DNA of 64,000 bases from Pseudisothecium myosuroides (lineage: Eukaryota; Streptophyta; Bryopsida; Hypnales; Lembophyllaceae), in NCBI GenBank assembly GCA_951799445.1, contig OX637293.1, positions 20,398,001 to 20,462,000 on the forward strand, in the 5' to 3' direction. The notes beneath the pieces are model-generated. The model worked only from the letters and a program-made list of their open reading frames with translations. It was not told the DNA's origin and did not search any database. Shown here piece by piece: positions 51,073 to 61,370 of the stretch (the stretch's first letter is position 1; each line of letters begins with the position of its first letter). Both the position numbers and the translations under genes were made by a program.

Positions 51073-51410
51073 GGACACTAAATTCTCCTTTCAAAGTGGG
51101 CCCTGCGGGCCGAATTTACCCCTGGAAAAATGCAGGAATTTTTTTTATTTGCCACACACAATCTTTTTTGCAAATTCTGAATTCATATTTGCAATTAGAG
51201 GCCCCAAATTAGCTAGGAGAGGTCTACAACATATCCTAGACACGGCTCAAACTAGGGGGCTTTTCTTTACTTTTATCCCTAGGAAAAAAAAAATTCACCA
51301 TGCTGGTCCCACTTCGAATGGCTCAAACTAGGGGCTTTTCTTTACTTTGATCCCTGGAAAAAACAAAATTCACCATGCTGGTCCCACTTCGAATGGAAGA
51401 TTTAGTGTCC
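51073..51410. mobile_element. TIR element, 338 bp, with an internal 76 bp tandem duplication
   Basis: Left end GGACACTAAATTCTCCTTTC and right end, reverse complemented, GGACACTAAATCTTCCATTC; the pairing continues to GTGGGNCC. Inside, GGCTCAAACTAGGGG... to CACTTCGAAT is present twice (about 51244-51319 and 51320-51395). Confidence 0.65.
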
Positions 51411-52804
51411 TGCGTTCTTTTGTTGCAAATTGACGACAAATCGAAAAAACACCACTGGATGATATCTCCCATGGGGTAAGAACGGATGAATGAAATCGTC
51501 GCGTCGACCGTTGGAGGCGACGAATGTGTCCGTCCCAGACTTCCGTCCGGCTTGGCTCCAGACTTCGAGACCTGGATTTCGAGACCTGGACTTCGGGACG
51601 ACTCCTGTAGTCTGTCCCCCTTCCGCCCTTCCGCCCTTCCGCCCTTCCGCCCGTCCGCCCGGACCGAACGCCGAAATCATGACGACGAGTCTGTCTGTTC
51701 CCCCGAGCGAAGTCTCGATTGCCACAGTGCACCGAATGTGAGTTTTCCGTGCCAGACTTGGTCATTGCCACGAGGATTACGAAGGTCTCAATGAGAAAGA
51801 GCGGAGGGCAAGTCTTTGGGTAGACCCGCCCCGTAGAAAATAATCCCTGCTTGCCTTCGTTCCCTCGCCCGCCCTTTTGGTTTCCATTTTCAAATTTTGA
51901 ATTCCGGGTTGCAGGTATCGCAACAGTTTAGTCGCCGATTCGACTAAGATCTGCGGGTTTGTGCTTCTGTGTGCGCTTTGCACGCTTGTGTGCGCTCACT
52001 TGGTGTATTGTAGAATTGGATAGAGACTGTTTTTTTGAATATCAGTTTTGTTGGGTAGTTCTCGCTGCTGCAAAGGATCCGGGGTGCTTGGTACTTGCTT
52101 GTACTTGCTTGTCCCGTGTGTCATCAATGTGTGCCAGTGGAAGATGGATCTAAGGTAGTTGAGGGGTGGAATGGGAAGAGGAATTGAAAGATTGTACGGT
52201 TCGTGTCTTGGTATGATTTGAATCTCTTTATTGGGCGATGAGTGAGAGGGGTGAGTGTCATGGTGATATACGGTTGTAGTTGAGTGCGGAAGTGCATTGA
52301 TTTGTGCAGTGCGTGGAGGTTTGGGTTTGAGATGGGCCAAGGGATGTGGTGTGTGTGTGCGCGCAAGTTTTGTTGTGAGCCGCAACAATGAGAAGCTTGT
52401 GTATGTTGTGAAACCGGCGTTTGCGTCGAGTCTTTCAAGTATGGAGAAGAGGTCGTTGAGTTCGGCCCTGATGCTCCGTTCATGTGCATGTGCGAATGGG
52501 ATCTCCGTGTTGTGCGAGAAGGTATTTTCTACATGTTTTGTAGTCGTATGGGAACTTTCTTTCTGTCCACTTTTCTTTAGTTTAAGGCTGACACGTATAA
52601 TGTTCTTCACCCTATTTTCGTGATACGAAATTTGGCTCCTTCTGAATTATTGTTTTTTCACATGATGAAAGATTGAATTGGTTGATTTAGAAGTATGAAT
52701 CCTGGGGGAAGTTTACTTAGCAGCAAACCCGGACGAATCGTTTTCAAACATCAAGCTCATGTCATTGCTGCTCTGTTGTTGAAGCTGTGTTCTGTTTTTT
52801 TCAG
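51411..52804. other. GC-rich island and upstream region of the WD40-like gene
   Basis: Composition changes at about 51480 to GC-rich and gene-like. Frames on both strands (up to 204 codons) overlap and are unrecognised. The region may hold a promoter and 5' exons. Confidence 0.4.
51620..51660. repeat. octamer repeat (TTCCGCCC) x4-5
   Basis: Consecutive TTCCGCCC units ending with a GTCCGCCC variant, in a short GC-rich island (about 51480-51760) about 1.7 kb upstream of the WD40-like gene. Confidence 0.7.
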
Positions 52805-53010
52805 CGCCTTTTGAGCCCATTCGAGTTGTTGACAAGATCCCCGACGGCGAACTCTCATATCTGGACGATTATGGTAAACTCCAATCCTACGGCATCTACG
52901 ACCTTGTGAGAGAGAAGAGGGTGGTGTTTTTTGTGGTCTACCTGCAGGTATGACAACCCTCTGTCATTCCTCACCAGGGATGTTTCTGTTACCAAGATGC
53001 ACCAAATTGG
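52805..53010 (+). pseudogene. type II peroxiredoxin-like N-terminal fragment, apparently frameshifted
   Basis: After an acceptor-like TTTTTTCAG, one frame reads a segment with V-D-K-I-P-D-G-E-L-S-Y-L-D, the usual opening of plant type II peroxiredoxins, followed by GKLQ and an L-x-x-x-K-x-V-V-F-F strand. The frame then stops (GTATGA at about 52948). Shifting by one base near 52930 continues as GLPAGMTTLC-HSSPG, resembling the family's G-x-P-G-A-F-T-P-T-C active-site loop with its peroxidatic Cys. No rest of the domain was found before the next gene. It could be a decayed copy, a real 5' exon with an intron after CTGCAG at 52947, or chance similarity. Confidence 0.35.
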
Positions 53011-53370
53011 GCCTCTTGATTCTATTGCCAGTTTTGATCAGGTTGCTGCACTGAAAAGGGAGTTGAATAATTGGTGGTAGGTTGATTGAACTTTGGTGGG
53101 GTGTCTTCGACGGATTTAGGTTGTGGGATGACAAAGTTGTATAGTGGAGGTGATTGCATATTAGGGGAGAGTTTTTTTGGCTGATTTGGTGGAGGGATTA
53201 AGACGGCGAGTTTTGATACCCTCTATGTTTTAAATATTTTAATTTTTAATAGTTGGATTGTGATGTTCAGGGAGATTCTCGGGAAGGGGCGGATGAGTGG
53301 GCATTGCATTTGCTTGCGGCGAATTTGAATTTGGGGGTTAGGGTGGCTCAGGGTGTGAGTTACACTCAGG

Positions 53371-56300
53371 ATGAACAAAGGCAGAGTGAAGCCTGACGAG
53401 CGGGAAAAGCGTGTCGTCCAAGATGTTGCGGTCCATCCGGCCGCAGGTACGAGGAGAATGGCTGTGAAAGGCGAGGAGGTTCAGGTGGGATGTCGTGGGA
53501 TTGGCAGACCGCGCAACAGCGCTAGGCAACGGAGCTCCAGCTGGGATTTCGATAATAAGCCCCTTGCAAACCGAGCTCGAGGTGTGCTTCGCGATGTGGA
53601 CCAGTCATCACGGCGTTCGATGCCGCGAGCCTCCTCTGTGAATTCGAAACGGCCAGGGTCATTAGCAGTAGCCGAGAAAAGTATCCTAGCGAGAGCGTCC
53701 TCACCTGTGCCGCGGGGGAGTCACTTGGCTGCTGCCACCAAGAGATCTCCTGCGCTGCAAATTTACCGCGATGACGCTCTTTCCAGGACTGCATTGTCGG
53801 CTGGGAAGTCGTCTTCGAGCCGCCCAAATAAGATCGCAGCCAGTAACTCGCCATCGGACGCAGGGATCGGTCGGAGACGCTCTGGGGATAAATCGGTTGT
53901 GGCCAAAGCGTCTCCATTGTCCGGCAAGGCAGCGAAGTCATCTCCGGCTGTTCAAATCGCTTCCCGGACGTCCTCCCTGAGATTGTCCGTGAACGCAGAG
54001 GTGGATCAAGACAAGGGTCTGAGCAGCATTCAGAGCTCACTGCACGGTCGCCTATCCATGCTGGAAGGCAAGGTCAGCCAAATGGCTGCCGAGCTCCGTG
54101 AGACGAAGGAGCTCCTGGATGCTAGCAACCCGATTTCCTCTAAAGTGTTGCTCACTGATATTCATTCGAAAATTATAAACATAGAGAGGTGCATGACTGG
54201 TTCACCAGTAGAGACAGGCACAACAAGGCAAAGCAGGTTCTCCTCTGGTCGCACTGATAGCGCTAGTTTGCGTGAACGAATTCTCATAGAGAAAGAGGGT
54301 TTCCAAAAAGCACTGCAGTCGCTGACTGGAACGCAAGACGCGGAACTCGCATCGGTGCCGCGGTCAACCACTAGACGGTACTCTAAAGAGTCGCCAGCTT
54401 TGGAGACGAAGGTGAAGTCTCAGTACGAGAGGCAAACTCGGCTCAGCAACGCGTCATCAGTGAACGTGTCCACTGACCAGGCTCTGGACCACTCGAGATT
54501 GGAAGTAGTGAGCCATGACCATGCGAACCCTATCGCTGCGGGCTACTACAGCGAAAACCCTATTCAGACCATCAAGCCAGTGAAAACGAGGCCGTCCCTG
54601 CACCAAAAACTTGTTGAGAACCGGGCCCCATTGAAAGAGGATCGTGATCACTTGTGCCTGAAACTGTCAGAGTTTGGAGGAAGAGAGAGAGTGGACCCTA
54701 CTGTCGCTTGCGAGGAAGGAGCGTTAGTGGCTGCGGAATTCCTGACGTCGCTGGATGGTGACCGATGCTTTCGGAAGGAAGTTGGCAAGTCTTTGGAGGT
54801 CTTGAAGGTGCCCTTGAAAGATCGCAAGTCGTCGTTGCCTCTTCCAGAATCCTCAGGTAGGAAAGTTTGTGGTGCCCCACATTGTGATGCGCTGCATCTC
54901 GTTGTCAAGAACTCCCGAAGTCACGTTTCTCTCAAGTTAGGGCTTATCCAGAGGGAAACTCTCTCCCATGTTGACAAGCAGTTTCGAAATAGTATCTTCA
55001 GCATTTTATTAGAATGATTATTTTTTCTGAGATACTAGTGGTGGCTGGACTGATGCGTGCCATGTGCGAATTCGGACGTGACCACTCTTTTGCTGTTCTA
55101 TCGTCTTGAGCTCTGACTAGAATGTGGAGCTAGAATGTGGAGCTGATTCATTTGATACAAGTTGATTTCGGCTTCCTCTGACTCGAGTTTATTGTTTTCT
55201 CTCACAGAGCATAGCTCATCAAGTGGGAGCGTGCTTTCTTCTAGAAAGCACAGGTATTCAGACGAAGCAAGTGATACATCGTCCAGTGATTACTCATCTC
55301 CTTCGTTCTGTCAATCGACTGGAGACGCTACAGAAAATCGGCGTTCAACCGTCAGCATGGGGGGTGAATTTGCGGATATTAACCACCTGAAGTTGTCGGA
55401 CGGAAGTCATATCTCTAAGCAATTGACAAAATCCGACTTCAGTAGTCAGACCACACAATTTAGATCATCTGAGGGAGAGGTTACCTCCGACACGATCTCT
55501 ATCAAGGACTTGCAGTGTGACGAGTCTGTCCTTGTCGAAGATGAAGATGCGGATTGCTGTGTATCGAGTCCAGCTGCGAAGGATGAAGAAGAAAGACTGA
55601 GCGAATTATCTGGAAAACAGCTTCTGAGCATCGGGGAAAAGTCCAGCACTGCAGGGTGGTTCGTGTGCGAAGGTGAAGGATTACTGCTTACTCATGAAGA
55701 CGGCTGTTGCTCTTACTACGATATTGCCAACATGGAGGTATATGTTTCGTCTTTCTCATAAGAATGCTTCAGTTTTCTTGAGCACCATGCCTGCACACGT
55801 AGAACTGAGAACATAAATTCAATGTTGACTCTCTCCAGTTAGGGTGTGGGACTGATGATGATCTTGCACTATCCTTGAAATGTAGGAGAAGGCCGTTTAC
55901 CGTGGTCCGAGTGCTCGTGTATGGGGAGACTGCTGGATTGTACGAGCTCCAGGCACTGACGGCCGTTCCAACAAGTTCGTCGTTGCTGCTTCTGCTGGCG
56001 CGGCAACTGATCCTGCATTCTGTTCATGGGATTTCTACAGTCGTAAAACGATTGCTTATCATTGTGAACCTTCGTCTTTGCCCAGCCCTTCCAAGCGCCG
56101 TAGCGGAAGGCCTAACAGCCGCGATCAAGAGGTGTCCTCAGTGAAGGAACCAAGTTCCAACACGATGCTGAGAAAATGGTTGGACAGGTCCGGTACTTTC
56201 AGTATGACGAAATTTGGTGGAAATGCAGCTGCCAAAAAGACATTTGAAAGATCTATGTCTTTGGACCATGCTACTAGGAAGCGGAACATTGCAGACGAGG

Positions 56301-57585
56301 TAGAGAGTAAACCCAGTAGTCCCCCTCTCTGGTGGTACAGACCATGTGGACCCCTCCTAGCCTCTTTGGCTAGTGGACTGACGACGGTCTCTTTGTTCGA
56401 TATTCGAGATGGTGATTCAGTGATGCATTGGGATACGCAGAAGTCTATAGCAGCAATGGCTTATAGCAGTCCTCTGCAGTGGCGTAACAAAAGTAAGAGT
56501 TGATAACCCGGTTGAAGTAAAATCCTGATTTGATGATGAGTTTTTCTTGGTTGGTGCTGGACATTCATCGTAAATGATTAGGAAATCTATAACCAATATG
56601 TGCAGGACTCTTATCATATATGATTACCCGCAACTGCTATTTAATATTCGAATGAGTTGGCTACTAGGAGCCTGACGGTCCTTGTTCGTAATCTGAAACT
56701 GTTCAGGCAAGCTCGTTCTGGCAGAAGTGGAGTGCCTAAGTTTTTGGGATGTTGAGAGCTTGGAAGCCAGGCGTCTTCACACTGTCAACCTACTTGATAA
56801 ACGGATACGTGCCTTGCATGTATACAACGTTGATGCTGAATGCAGTGGCGGTGTACGACAAAGGTAATGCGACATCTCTAACTAAGCTCATGAACATCGA
56901 CGGAACATCAAACTCAGTGTTTCGTTCTTTCAGATTTATTTTGTTTTAGTGTTCTGTAAGTGCTCTGTTTTTACCATACTGCCCTATAGCATAGTTATGT
57001 GGTTCCTGTAAAATCTGATGCCGCTCCTGAATTACGGTCTTGGTCTTCATTTGCAGATTGAGCTCGTCTGATCATCATAGTGATGGGATACTTTGTACCA
57101 ACGAGGCAGTGAATGTCCTCGATTTTCGGGTACCCACTGGCATTGCTAAGAAATTTCTTACGCTTGGTGAGGACACCCAGTCTGTTTTTGCTGATGGAGA
57201 TGGCGTGTATACTGGTGCAACCAGCTACAAAACCAGAGGTCAAGGGGATGGTACCACACGATTGATGCAGCCTCAATGCAAGCTCAACCAGTGGTCAATA
57301 CGTCAGGGGAAGCTCATCAATGTGTATGCTTTCCCTCCGTCGAATTCTCACTCTCACTCCTCTATCACGCAAGTGTGGGGCTCATCAGATACTATCATGG
57401 CGTCGAATGGGAATGGGTTGTTCTTGTTTGAGCCTGCAAGGAGGCAGTCTTCTGGCCAAGAGATTGCCAGTGTTCGGGAGGTGCTTGGTGCAGATGATCT
57501 CGAGAACCCTACTTTTGATTATGCAAGTTCTCGTGTCTTGCTTATATCAAGAGATCGACCTGCTATGTGGTGCCATTGGCCTTGA
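53371..57585 (+). CDS. WD40-like (transducin superfamily) protein resembling Arabidopsis At4g14310
   Basis: Five exons: 53371-54856, 55208-55737, 55886-56492, 56707-56863, 57057-57585. Donors and acceptors are GT-AG, phases agree, and the total is 1,102 codons plus stop. The first 550 residues are basic, Ser-rich and probably disordered, with a possible short coiled coil near residues 220-250. The conserved C-terminal half begins with a DGCCSYYDIAN segment (exon 2), then WGDCWIVRAPG and FCSWDFYSR (exon 3), WWYRPCGPLLAS and DIRDG, and SPLQWRNK across the exon 3/4 junction. It ends with VLLISRDRPAMW. These blocks match the plant At4g14310 family, for which I recall a reported interaction with kinesin KIN14B; the biochemical role is unknown. 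The start is the first Met of the long open frame at 53371. A 5' untranslated exon is possible because an AG acceptor lies near 53271. An AATAAA overlaps the stop codon at 57585. Confidence 0.92.
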
Positions 57586-60500
57586 ATAAAACGTCCAAGG
57601 TTTAATCATCCGTATTTCATTTATGGAAATACTCCAAGTTTTGTAGGCAAAATGGCTTAAACAGAAGGCATTTTGCTTTGTAATATGCATAAATTTGAGA
57701 AACCCGAAAAATCGAGAAATTGTAGGGTTGTTGTAGACAATTTCTGACCTTGGTAATTCGCCAAGCAGTGCCTTTTCTCATGTTGAAAACGTTTTTTCTT
57801 TATTTTCATGGTTTACGGTCAGACCACGTTTTTCGTTGTACAGCAGTTAGCAGGACGTGCTCTCTTGGGTATGTCGGAATGTCGACTTCACTGGAGTATG
57901 TCAGGTTCAGACATTTTCAACATTGATATGACTGAAGTTCTTTGTACAGGGTTCTACTTGTACAGGAAGATATTTAAATCTGACACTTGAACTGCCTCTT
58001 TCTACAGGAAATAGATCTGGAAGCTGGTCAGTAGGAAGAGTACTAGCGATGATTTGAGTACCGTAGTTGGAAGGGAGGTACTACGTACTGATGCTCCCTT
58101 TCTTTGTATCAAATGACAAGTTGCGAGTGCATTCTGTGAACTTGTCTTTCTTAGGTTTCCATTGATGTCTGAGCAACAGAAACTGTAAACAACTGAGAAG
58201 CCCTTTTCGTAGCAGGCTCGTTCTTCTGGAACTTTGACTGACGGTGTTTCTGAGGTTGATGGACAACAGAAACGTACAAGATCCTCTGATCGGCTGATTT
58301 TTTGACATCCAGATCAGGAATTAGAAATCTGATATCTTGTCTCTACGAGAAAATATACATTTATACCGATGAGCTGACCTGATCTTTATTGATGTTCAGT
58401 TCGTCTGTTAACCCCATAGAATCTAATCTCCTTATTATCACACCCTTCGTTTCACTGAGAAATGTGTTACAAAACAGATGTTTTCATTGGATGATATCCA
58501 ATTTTAGGATTGATGGGTAATATTCAGGAAGAGTTACATAATATGACAAATCACATGTTGAAGACTTACAAGACACTTTCTTAAAGACTTGTGCAATGTG
58601 CATAAAACTCTATTCAATATCAAGAGTATGGGTATAAGTTCCAAATTAAATGTCAAATACTGAACAACAAAGTTTGCAATATTCTTAAGAATGTGACATT
58701 GAAATCAATAGAGTTCAATGAAGAGTGTTTATTAAAAGATTTTATTAATGTTGTGACCAATGAAATGTCCACATTGGTAGTTGAATATGTAACCGAGTTT
58801 TAAGGCTTCAGTTTAAGGGTTCATATCACTTCAATATCTCACCCATCTATATCTACTAGTCTCAACCATTGACAAAAAAAAAAACCAAGCTACAAAAAGC
58901 ATGCTATATTTTCTAATTTTGTAAGCTAAATTACTAACAATTTTGGATAAGTAACCACAAAAAATGCTAGTATTTTGTGTAAGCCAAGCCACTATTTTGT
59001 AATAAGAAATTTGGATAAGTAACCTAAAAGTTAGGAAGCTTTATATAGCTTCAATAGAATGATACATATACTATTATGGGAATAGATATAATGCTTAGAA
59101 TGTAACAATGTCATTCAAAACTTACATATGTAGATTTCATAGTCCATGGATAACTCCATTCCACATGATTATTTGGAAAAAATACCAAATGACAACCTTC
59201 CATGCATTAAAAAATCAAAAGTACTTAGTAAAGTACAAATTGATGTATATCAACATAAGTGTCCAAAAACTTATGTATCTTTGATCATCTAAATAAACAC
59301 ATGAAGATTTTTCATAGTTTTAGGCCTATGCAATGTGGACATGTCGAAGCAAATGGATTTTCCAAGTTCATTATTGTTTAGTTGAAATCTTTATATCAAT
59401 ATAATATATGAGACCAAATTTGCCATGCCTTCACAACTTTGCAATGGCTTTGGACTTCAATTCTTGACTAATGATTTTGACACATCCATTGCAAGCCTTT
59501 TCTAACCATCTTTCTATCCTTGTGCCCTCTATATGAAATGTGTTCAAATATATCCATGATGGACAATAACGTGGATGTATCTTGAGAATAGGAATGTTAA
59601 GCATGCATATTAAGTGTGCAAATAAGTATTATAATCTTCTAAGCATGATAGTGGATCCACTTCATATTTTTGTCAAATTTATAAATGAATAGGTACATTC
59701 ATTGTTTCTAAAATTCCTCTCAAAGTCATTCATTAGCTACTTTTTGGTTGCTCATGTGTTTCAAAGTGAATTCTTTAAAGACCTATGGTTGCCTACTTTA
59801 AAAATAGGTCTCGCTCTTCCAGAGTTAACTTTGAAATGATGCTAAGGATGTTTGGTGTCCTTTGGATGATTTCAAGAGGGTCTGTAAGATGGAAAAAAAA
59901 TTCTTCATCCAACTTTTTTAGGGACAGTTATTTGAGTGCATTTAAATCAATAGTATTGAATATTCTTTTACTATTGTATTTCTAACTTTAAAAAAGAAGA
60001 AGAAGCTTAATCCATAGATCACCTTTGTAGTGTATTTTAGCCACTTCTTGCAGTATACTCTTGATGTGAATTTTAGCCATAAAAATGATATTTTTTGAAT
60101 TTGAGCTCAACTACTAGTACTAAAAAGAAGTTTATTAAGTGTAGTGTCTACTCCAATTAGAAAATTTGGAAAATTCTTAAAATCCATTATTTTATTGTAA
60201 ATTAAACTTTGGGCCTATGACCATGGTTTGTTTGTTTTTTAAGTTTAGAAAGACAAAGAAACTTTAATCTTACCATGATGTTGTATACTACCAACTTAAG
60301 TGTGGGTGGAGTTTGGAGGCTACTCCTTATATGATTTGGCAACAAGGGACCGACTTAGGTTGAAGTTTCCAGGTTACTAGATTTGACAACATGTTCTTCT
60401 ATTTTTGGAACTTGTTGATTGGCAAGTGAGTTGGTGAACAATGTATAGGTCCGCTAATAGATGCAATTAGTAGTGGTTATTTTCGTCCACCCACTTACAA

Positions 60501-60601
60501 AATAACTTCAACGCGGGAATCACAAGTCATACAACAAGAAGAGGAAAAGACATAAGAAACAACACGCGAAGTGTTTGATTGATTGGCTAGAAGTGCTCCT
60601 C

Positions 60602-60789
60602 GCTAAAGGCCCAAAAAACTCACTTTAAAAATCTCCATAACTTCTACTTGAAAATGAATCTCAAGTTCAAATTTGGAGGACAATAGGAGAGCATTGGTCT
60701 TTATTTTGAGCACAAGACAGAATTAATTTTTTTTAATTTTTGACCTTAATCCAGAATATTTAGAGGGTCACCCCTTCGTTCTTTAAGGG
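60602..60789. mobile_element. possible remnant of the TTAA/CCCTAAAGG family
   Basis: CTAAAGGCCC near 60604 and CTTTAAGGG followed by TTAA at 60790-60793 resemble the two ends of the family at 578-1512. The left TTAA is missing and only about 190 bp remain. A similar single end (AAAGG then TTAA at 43514-43517) occurs elsewhere. Confidence 0.3.
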
Positions 60790-60972
60790 TTAAAAGGCAT
60801 CTTCAATTCTGCATACAAATGCATGAAAATTCTTTAAAATATAATAGTTGAACGATATGTTTTGGAGAAGGTTCCTGACTTGATAAATAGATAAACTCGC
60901 AAAAAGGACATTCTGATGAAGAATTAAATCGTGTAAGGACAGACTTGAGTCAACTTACTAAACAGGCTGCAC

Positions 60973-61051
60973 TGGTTTTCAAGATGAAAACCAAGTGCTT
61001 TTTATTCAGCAGCTTAAAAAACACAGCCCTATGGTTTTCAAGATGAAAACC
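60973..61051. repeat. two copies of a 20 bp palindromic motif
   Basis: TGGTTTTCAAGATGAAAACC occurs at 60973-60992 and 61032-61051, about 59 bp apart. Each copy is itself a small inverted repeat (GGTTTTCA/TGAAAACC). They lie 320-400 bp past the aminotransferase stop codon, possibly in its 3' UTR. Confidence 0.7.
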
Positions 61052-61370
61052 CAGAAGGATGAGTGAGCTTCTACAGAAGTTAATCACCACTCAAAACAAC
61101 TTGAGTGAGTGCGAAGAGAAATCCAATCGGTGCTAACTGTAAATAAATTTGCAACAACTAAAAACTACAAAACCAGAACATGAACAAATATGTACACAAG
61201 CCACTCTAAAATTGGATAATCCAATTTGAAATACTTCACGTAGTCAACGACACAGAAGAACCAAGACCTCGCAAACTTGTAAGCAGTGTTGTTCAGAAGA
61301 ACATTCGAATTGGCATGACGAGTTAGCAAAAGTCTGACAAGAAAGCGAACATGGTGACTGGCGCTGGATT

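Larger units (their letters stand above)
57586..61370. other. spacer between two convergent genes
   Basis: The first 800 bp are probably 3' UTR or decayed genic sequence; 58450-60600 is AT-rich and without a gene. Bases 60900-61370 are likely the aminotransferase 3' UTR. Confidence 0.5.

Noticed and set aside
51996..52610. 204-codon minus-strand frame upstream of the WD40-like gene
   Set aside because: Rich in His/Thr/Pro from the complement of GT-rich DNA, overlapped by plus-strand frames, no known motif.
52985..53082. Possible coding exon ending in a Trp-Trp-stop after the peroxiredoxin-like fragment
   Set aside because: An open frame exists but it matches nothing I recognise and is in a different phase from the fragment before it.
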